Shown here: in pieces, positions 58,840 to 64,000 of the stretch | Layout: each line of letters opens with the position of its first letter | How positions within the stretch are numbered: the first letter of the stretch is position 1 | Source of the DNA: Fimbriimonas ginsengisoli Gsoil 348 | GTDB lineage: Bacteria; Armatimonadota; Fimbriimonadia; Fimbriimonadales; Fimbriimonadaceae | Length of the DNA: 64,000 nucleotides | Assembly (NCBI GenBank): GCA_945881865.1 | Contig: CAMCVK010000001.1 | Location: 124,001 to 188,000 of the forward strand | Reading direction: 5' to 3' | The notes under the pieces: generated by a model | Database searches by the model: none | Told to the model about the DNA's origin: nothing | Seen by the model: only the letters and a program-made list of their open reading frames with translations | Made by a program: the position numbers and the translations under genes

Positions 58840-61422
58840 TTAGAACTCCAGCGTAAAGCCCTTGCTGGCCGAGTCGGTTGGGGAAACGCCGTCTACTTTG
58901 AACGTGATTTCCGCCTTTGCCTGCGTGACTACGGCTTCCGCCACGATGGTCGTCGGTACGTCGTAAGGCCCGAACCGGAACCGCTTTACGTCGACCGTCT
59001 CGGTGCCCGTGGGAGTTGACTTGCCCGGCAGCATCGCCTTGGTGGGCACCGCCTCTTTAACGGGCAGGGCCGCTTGCATCAGCACTTCCATCGTCTCCCC
59101 GATTTCCAACTGGCGCGAGACCTCCTTCACAATCTTCGCACGAACGGCGAGCCCCAGATCGACCTTCAAAAAGACGTCGGCTTCCTGTCTTAGATCAACT
59201 GCGGTAACCGTGTCCGTGAGAGTTAGACCGACCGGTAGCGTCCGAACCGAGACGTCGTACTTTCTCGCCGCCCCGCGGCAGACGGCAACATCGACGTAGT
59301 CGCCAAACGTGACCAACCGTTCGCGATTGCCCGCCGAGAAAAGCTCGTGAACCTTCTCGCGGAATCGCGACAACCTCGACGATCCTCCGATGATGGCCAC
59401 ATGCTGAATGCCGGCAACCGTAACACCGGTTGCCTTGAGGAACTGCAGCACACCAACAAAAAGCTCATCTACCGGCTTGTTGACCGCCCAATCGTAGTGG
59501 ACACGGAGGAGCCGCGGTTCCCAAGTGAAATCTCCGCCCCTGAAGCCGCTCGTGGTACCCACGAACTTGACCTCGGCGGTCAGGTCGGCATCTTCGCCCT
59601 GGACCGAAGAGCGCGTGGACTTGGTGGTTGCCTTCAGCACCGGGTGCTGGTACGCAATCGCGTTGGCAAACAGCCGCTTCGCAACCTCAACTTCTCCGGC
59701 AAGCCGCGGAAAGCGATTGAGCCAACACTTGCTGTCGGCCTGCGAGGGCTCCCCGGTTGCTTCGTTAAACTCTGTCCAACTACCCAGATCTGCGCCGGTG
59801 TTTCGAGCATAGCTGCCCGTAACCAATGCATCGATCACGGACTTTAGCGCCTGCACGCGGACTTTCTGGTCCTCCTCCGTCGGCGAAACATTCCGGTGAG
59901 GACCGGGATAGTTGAGGTCCGGAAACACCCAGCTCATGCCCATGCGGAAGGTCACCAAAGTGCCCCCAAACTGGTTCTTCCCCACTACCGCGCTGCCGTT
60001 CATCTGCTCCCGGAAGTAAAGAATGCCGCTGTCGATACCAATCGTCGCCAGCGTGATGTCGGTCGTGCCACCGCCGCAGTCCAGGACAAGCAGTTTGTCG
60101 CCGTCCTTGAACTGTCGATGCGTTGAGTTGCCGCGGAGAACCTCCAGGGCACCGCCATCCGGTTCCAGCATGGTGCTGACTCGCCATCCGCGCGACTCGT
60201 CCTCCATTCCGGCTCGCTTTGCAGCGGCCAAAATTCGCTCTACATAGTTGCGGTACAGGTGGCCTTTTTCGGGATCATCCGATTTGTCCAGCACCGGAAC
60301 CGTGAGCACGAACTCCCGAGTAAGACGGCCGTCTGGGTCAATACCGAGGAGGTGCGGCTCGATCAACTCGCTGAGCAACCGCGAAAAATAGAACTCCAAA
60401 ACGTCGTCGGCGTCGGCTCCACCGGGAAGCGGCGCTTCTTCCTCACGCCGCAACAGCGTCTTCAAGTTCAAAATCTTATCGCTGTCGGAGATTCCCTCCA
60501 GACCGGAAAGTGCCCGCCAGGCAGACCGGTTGGTTGACGGGGCGTAAATCTCGGTCGGCCACCGATCCGATCCCTCTCCGCCGTCGGGCGATTTCAGCCG
60601 GATAGCGGTTGGCTCCGCCCCGTCGATCGTGGGCTGAATCACAAACGAGCTTGTATTACTCGTGCCAAAGTCGATGGCGATCAACAAGCCCGGCTTACGG
60701 CTCGACTTCGCCCCCGGAGGCAAACAAAGGAAGAGCTTTTTCAGCAGTGTGCCATCCCCGGAGCGAAGCTCTACCGCGCCCGTCCCTGGGATGCCTGTGG
60801 CTTTGAAAATCAGCTCCACCTTTCCGCCGGCGGGAAGCTGGAAGCCAACCGCTTTATCGATGGAACTCAGTTCGAAATCGCCCGAAACCGTTGGCGCGCC
60901 GATCGAGATCGGCAGCAAGCCATTGTTGTACAGGGTAACCGCGCGCTCCCGGCTGCCCGGTAAAAATAGGAGGAGCTCGGCGGAAGCCGAGATTCTCACT
61001 TCGCCGGAGAGCTTGCGAAGTCGAACCGTGCGCGACCGCACGAGAGGCGCCGAAAAGATGTTGTTCGGGTCGCGTGGACCGTCGGCCGAGGCGAATTCAC
61101 CGATGAGGACATCGGCCGAACCAAAGGAAATCTCGGCGCTCGGCGGTACCGACTTCCAATTGACCTCAAACTGGTTTTCTGTTCCGGCAGGCCGGAAGCT
61201 CGCCTTAACTTCGCTTCCTGTGCCCGTCGTCTGAACCTCGAGAAGCGCGGTATCGCCGTCCCGGCTGACCAGCGAAACTTCTCCCTGCCCTTTCGGGTCG
61301 TTCACAAGCGTCACTTCCCCTGCCGAGCAGCCACACGCAGGGCAGAAAGTCCAGCCATCACCACTTAAGGTCAAAAGGGGGCATTGTGCTTTAGAGACTC
61401 CTGTTCCCCGGCAAGTTCTCAT
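58840..61422 (-). CDS. Hsp70/actin-fold ATPase with N-terminal zinc ribbon
   Basis: An 860-residue protein and the first gene of the operon. Residues 1-35 hold a zinc-ribbon-like set (C4, C14, C28, C31, C33). About 200 beta-rich residues follow. The Hsp70-like ATPase begins near residue 246 with phosphate 1 loop IAIDFGTSNTSSF, phosphate 2 LVLDCGGGTTDITLA, and an adenosine-type HVAIIGGSSRLSRF. A substrate-domain-like beta part ends the chain. It resembles atypical DnaK-like proteins of conflict systems. The ATG follows TATACT plus 7 bases, so the message may be leaderless. Confidence 0.8.
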   Translation of the reverse strand: MRTCRGTGVSKAQCPLLTLSGDGWTFCPACGCSAGEVTLVNDPKGQGEVSLVSRDGDTALLEVQTTGTGSEVKASFRPAGTENQFEVNWKSVPPSAEISFGSADVLIGEFASADGPRDPNNIFSAPLVRSRTVRLRKLSGEVRISASAELLLFLPGSRERAVTLYNNGLLPISIGAPTVSGDFELSSIDKAVGFQLPAGGKVELIFKATGIPGTGAVELRSGDGTLLKKLFLCLPPGAKSSRKPGLLIAIDFGTSNTSSFVIQPTIDGAEPTAIRLKSPDGGEGSDRWPTEIYAPSTNRSAWRALSGLEGISDSDKILNLKTLLRREEEAPLPGGADADDVLEFYFSRLLSELIEPHLLGIDPDGRLTREFVLTVPVLDKSDDPEKGHLYRNYVERILAAAKRAGMEDESRGWRVSTMLEPDGGALEVLRGNSTHRQFKDGDKLLVLDCGGGTTDITLATIGIDSGILYFREQMNGSAVVGKNQFGGTLVTFRMGMSWVFPDLNYPGPHRNVSPTEEDQKVRVQALKSVIDALVTGSYARNTGADLGSWTEFNEATGEPSQADSKCWLNRFPRLAGEVEVAKRLFANAIAYQHPVLKATTKSTRSSVQGEDADLTAEVKFVGTTSGFRGGDFTWEPRLLRVHYDWAVNKPVDELFVGVLQFLKATGVTVAGIQHVAIIGGSSRLSRFREKVHELFSAGNRERLVTFGDYVDVAVCRGAARKYDVSVRTLPVGLTLTDTVTAVDLRQEADVFLKVDLGLAVRAKIVKEVSRQLEIGETMEVLMQAALPVKEAVPTKAMLPGKSTPTGTETVDVKRFRFGPYDVPTTIVAEAVVTQAKAEITFKVDGVSPTDSASKGFTLEF

Positions 61423-61429
61423 GGGGGGG

Positions 61430-61435
61430 AGTATA
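61430..61435 (-). promoter_or_regulatory. -10 box of the tubulin/Hsp70 operon
   Basis: On the minus strand TATACT is followed by CCCCCCC and then ATG of the Hsp70-like gene at 61422. This places the transcription start at the ATG. The region between the divergent genes is only 68 bases. No -35 box is clear. Confidence 0.45.
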
Positions 61436-61490
61436 CGACAAGCCTAATTGTGGGGCGTGACTTTTCTCACCTGGTTATACTCACGGCATC

Positions 61491-62147
61491 GTGAACCGAT
61501 TGGAAGCACTTCGCAACGAGGTGGCGTGGGCGAACAAGATGTTGCCCGCCGCCGGATTGGTCACGATGCATTCTGGCAATGCCAGCGGCATCGACCGCGA
61601 GTCCGGCATCCTCGTCATCAAGCCGAGCGGCATGGACTACGACCGGATTACACCCGAGAATTTAGTCGCGGTCAATCTTTCGGACGGCAGCGAGATCGAC
61701 TCTGACCTGCGCCCGAGCGTCGACTTGCCCCACCACCTGTTCCTGTACCGAAACGACCCAAGCATTGGTGGGGTGATCCACACCCACAGCAATCACGCCA
61801 CGGCGTTCGCCACCGTCGGCCAATCGATTCCGTGTGCGCTCACCGCTATCGCTGACGAGTTCGGCGGAGAAATCCCTTGTACGCCTTACGTCGATAACGA
61901 AGACGAGCACATTGGCGAAGCTATTCTTGAATACCGGAAGCGAGCCCCGGCAATATTGCTAGGTAACCACGGGGTTTTTGCCTGGGGAGCCAACGTTCGG
62001 TCCGCGCTGAAGGCCGCCGTCATGGTGGAAGACGTCGCCAAGACGTTGCTTCTCGCTCGGCAGCTTGGCGATCCACAACCAATACCCCCCGAAGAAGCCG
62101 AAAAATGGTATGACCGATACCATAACCGTTATGGCCAGAATGGATAG
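61491..62147 (+). CDS. araD: L-ribulose-5-phosphate 4-epimerase
   Basis: A 218-residue class II aldolase/epimerase that converts L-ribulose-5-phosphate to D-xylulose-5-phosphate. Zinc-binding His residues lie in HTHSNHATAFA, and RPSVDLPHHLFLYR and AILLGNHGVFAWG are typical. The C-terminal end KWYDRYHNRYGQNG matches araD-type enzymes. It starts at GTG 61491. TATACT (61476-61481) stands nine bases before it. Its end overlaps the next gene by 8 bases. Neighbours do not include other arabinose genes. Confidence 0.85.
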   Translation: MNRLEALRNEVAWANKMLPAAGLVTMHSGNASGIDRESGILVIKPSGMDYDRITPENLVAVNLSDGSEIDSDLRPSVDLPHHLFLYRNDPSIGGVIHTHSNHATAFATVGQSIPCALTAIADEFGGEIPCTPYVDNEDEHIGEAILEYRKRAPAILLGNHGVFAWGANVRSALKAAVMVEDVAKTLLLARQLGDPQPIPPEEAEKWYDRYHNRYGQNG

Positions 62148-64000
62148 TTCTGCCGCAAGCCGGATAGCGGAGTTGCGAGCGCAGATCGAAGCGATTCACT
62201 CCAAGGACCGGCTGGCTCCGGTTTGGGTGATCGTGCGTTCTGGCCGCCAGCTGGTGCCGCTGCGACGTCGCCTGGCTGACTTTGGAGCTGGCGGGCTGGC
62301 GAACGTTCGGATCCACACGCTTCGCAGCCTGGCGGCCGATCTCGCCGCCGGACGTCTGGCCGAGCTCAACCGCTTCCCGCGCACACCTATGCAAGACCGT
62401 GCCGCGACCGTTCGCGCCATGCGCGAAGTCGAAACTCAATTCACGCCGTTCAGGCTTTTGCCCGCGACCGTGTCTGCCGTTTTACGCACCGCGCAAGAGT
62501 TGGAATCTACGAACCTGCGGGCCGAGGCCGACATCGCTGGCCTCTTTTCTCGCCTCGCCGCGGTGCGGGACTCCGTCGGCTACGGCGAGCAGGAGCTGTT
62601 TGAAACCGCCGCTGCGCAACGAATGCCCGCGAAACTCATTTCGTTCCTCACGGAACGCGACCAAGCTCGGCTCTCCCCAGGCGAAACCAAATTCCTCAAG
62701 GCCCTAGGAGACCTACCGTCAATTGCCGAACCGGAAGCGTCCCCAGAGATTGAGGCTTGGTGGATGCCAAGCGAAGATGCCGAAGCACGCGCTTGCACGG
62801 CATCGATCCTTGAACATCTGCAGAACGGGATTCACGCCCATCGAATCGTCGTCCTCATGCCCGGTTATCGAACCGATGGCGGCCTCTTGCGCGAGCGCCT
62901 AGAGAGCGCAGGCATTGCCTACCAAGACCGCCGGCACTACTCCAACTCGCCGGTCGCAATGTTGGTGTTTCGACTTTTCAACGGGAATTTCGCATTCGAG
63001 GACCTCGACGCGCTACTGACACTACTCCCGCTGGAAAAGCGCATCTGGCGCAAGCATCTGCGGGAAGCCAACGTTTTGAACGGCCTTGCGCCCGTGCTGG
63101 GTTACCTCACCGCCCGGCAGGCGCATGGAACGGAGACAACGGTGGGAGATTTGATCGTCTTCCTCGAACAGCTCCGCTCGCTCGGCGAGCCGCCGAAAAC
63201 CGGCACGTGGCCAGAGCACGTCACCTGGCATCGGGCCGCCGTTACTCTCGTTGGAACCACCGACGACCTGGCCGAACTCTTTGAGGAACTGACGAAAAAC
63301 GCCGCCGTCGATCCGATTGTCTCGCATGATGAGTACCGCCTCGCCTTTCAGTTGGCGATGGCCGACCTGCGTTCGTCGACGGCGCGAACTGGAGTCGTCT
63401 TGGGCGACCTCACCGAGGCAGGGGCCATCGAAGCCGACGTCGTCTTCGCGATTGGCCTAGGTGAGAGCCGAGTTTCGCAATCACCACTGGCAACCTCTTT
63501 GCTCACGCCCGCCGAGCGAGAGACCCTGGGTCTGCCCGAGGAGGATGCGAGTGCCGGCGTCCCCCGGGAGGATCTCTTCGCCGACCTGATGCATTCCGCG
63601 CCGCGCGTCGTGCTCTCGGCCCCGCGCACCCGCGCCGCTTCTGGCTCGGAGTCCCGTCCCGCCTGGGAGTTCCTCGCGGCCGTCGCAAAACTCACCGGCC
63701 ATGAGTCTGTCACTTTCGAAAACTTGGCGGAAATTCCTTCAAGCCCGCAGTTCCGTAATCCGGCGTCTCTCGGAGAAGATTTAGGTAACCGGCGGGCGAT
63801 CACCGAAACCGAATTCCGGCTCCAAAACAAGCAATTGCATCTGCCGCGAACCGAAGAAGCCATGGCCGCGCGAAGGAGCGAACGCTACTCCGTTTGGGAC
63901 GGCCACGTGCCGAAGGCCGGTGCCGCCGCGACCGCCAAGGAGCTATCCGCGACCGGAGTAGAAACTTATGCCGAATGCCCCTACCGGTTCTTTTTGTCCA
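62140..64000 (+). CDS. AddB/RexB-like helicase-nuclease subunit, 5' part
   Basis: An open frame begins at ATG 62140, overlapping the araD stop, and continues without a stop to the right edge (620 codons seen). Segments such as GVVLGDLTEAGAIEADVVFAIGL match the conserved helicase motif of UvrD-like AddB proteins, and TGVETYAECPYRFFLS at the end has the first Cys region of the iron-sulfur PD-(D/E)XK nuclease domain. It would work with AddA in double-strand break repair. The rest lies outside, so the fold is judged from these motifs. Confidence 0.7.
   Translation, partial: MDSSAASRIAELRAQIEAIHSKDRLAPVWVIVRSGRQLVPLRRRLADFGAGGLANVRIHTLRSLAADLAAGRLAELNRFPRTPMQDRAATVRAMREVETQFTPFRLLPATVSAVLRTAQELESTNLRAEADIAGLFSRLAAVRDSVGYGEQELFETAAAQRMPAKLISFLTERDQARLSPGETKFLKALGDLPSIAEPEASPEIEAWWMPSEDAEARACTASILEHLQNGIHAHRIVVLMPGYRTDGGLLRERLESAGIAYQDRRHYSNSPVAMLVFRLFNGNFAFEDLDALLTLLPLEKRIWRKHLREANVLNGLAPVLGYLTARQAHGTETTVGDLIVFLEQLRSLGEPPKTGTWPEHVTWHRAAVTLVGTTDDLAELFEELTKNAAVDPIVSHDEYRLAFQLAMADLRSSTARTGVVLGDLTEAGAIEADVVFAIGLGESRVSQSPLATSLLTPAERETLGLPEEDASAGVPREDLFADLMHSAPRVVLSAPRTRAASGSESRPAWEFLAAVAKLTGHESVTFENLAEIPSSPQFRNPASLGEDLGNRRAITETEFRLQNKQLHLPRTEEAMAARRSERYSVWDGHVPKAGAAATAKELSATGVETYAECPYRFFLS

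Noticed and set aside
48474-61422. Naming the operon as Zorya
   Set aside because: Only the MotA/MotB-like pair resembles Zorya; ZorC, ZorD or ZorE are not present.
48474-61422. Naming the operon as a flagellar or TolQR-Pal system
   Set aside because: No flagellar, TolA, TolB or Pal genes are near, and the tubulin, Hsp70 and vWA partners do not fit.

Overview
The window is a high-GC bacterial chromosome segment with housekeeping, envelope and accessory genes. It most resembles Armatimonadota of the Fimbriimonas type. The hints are a DUF1559/H-X9-DG-like type IV prepilin (15038-15847), many short palindromic intergenic repeats, and starts that mix strong Shine-Dalgarno sites with apparently leaderless genes. 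This placement is an inference; no 16S rRNA or other decisive marker is present.

Layout. 1-4886: SDR39U1-like epimerase, zinc-ribbon protein, TerC, SbtA-like permease and trigger factor. 4887-5449: a palindromic repeat cluster, then a probable rplJ attenuator. 5450-8091: rplJ-rplL with terminator, a TrmH-family methyltransferase, and two tandem paralogous lipoproteins. 8092-8478: second repeat cluster. 8479-12092 (minus strand): hisB-hisH-hisA with two small coiled-coil membrane proteins, preceded by a Fic AMP-transferase whose upstream region carries three 24-bp inverted repeats. 12600-18488: ispH, DCC-family protein, MoxR, prepilin, small lipoprotein, DUF485/acetate-type symporter. 18507-27809: BI-1-like membrane protein, M16 peptidase, mannose-1-phosphate guanylyltransferase, tRNA-Ile, deacetylase, PQQ-type propeller, dprA, nagA. 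27781-32708 (minus): tsaC, aroE, a YqeG-GtrA fusion, mltG, ruvX and a HisN-like phosphatase in one compact operon.

32768-37718 is accessory. It has a phytanoyl-CoA-dioxygenase-like gene and a tRNA-Ala whose 3' third is duplicated on the far side of a tiny GIY-YIG nuclease gene. A KAP P-loop NTPase with a C-terminal leucine-rich-repeat array follows, then about 0.9 kb of dense REP-like palindromes, and a globin coupled to a SARP-type regulator. 39149-47146 holds a secreted NlpC/P60-like protein, an SGNH-like protein and a complete CzcCBA-type heavy-metal efflux operon headed by a Cys/His-rich exported protein. A GH29 fucosidase is divergent from it.

The most striking locus is 48474-61422, one tightly packed minus-strand operon of nine genes. 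It encodes an Hsp70/actin-fold ATPase with an N-terminal zinc ribbon, a membrane coiled-coil protein, a zinc-ribbon plus propeller-like protein, an exported vWA-like membrane protein, a small two-helix membrane protein, a 1099-residue tubulin/FtsZ-like GTPase with a C-terminal zinc ribbon, a MotA/ZorA-like channel with a long cytoplasmic tail, a MotB/ZorB-like OmpA-domain protein, and a 98-residue helical protein. An actin-fold ATPase, a tubulin-fold GTPase and a MotAB-type ion channel in one operon suggest an envelope-spanning machine, possibly a defence or conflict system related to Zorya in its motor part. I do not recognise it as any named system. The window ends with araD overlapping the start of a long AddB-like helicase/nuclease gene that runs off the right edge.
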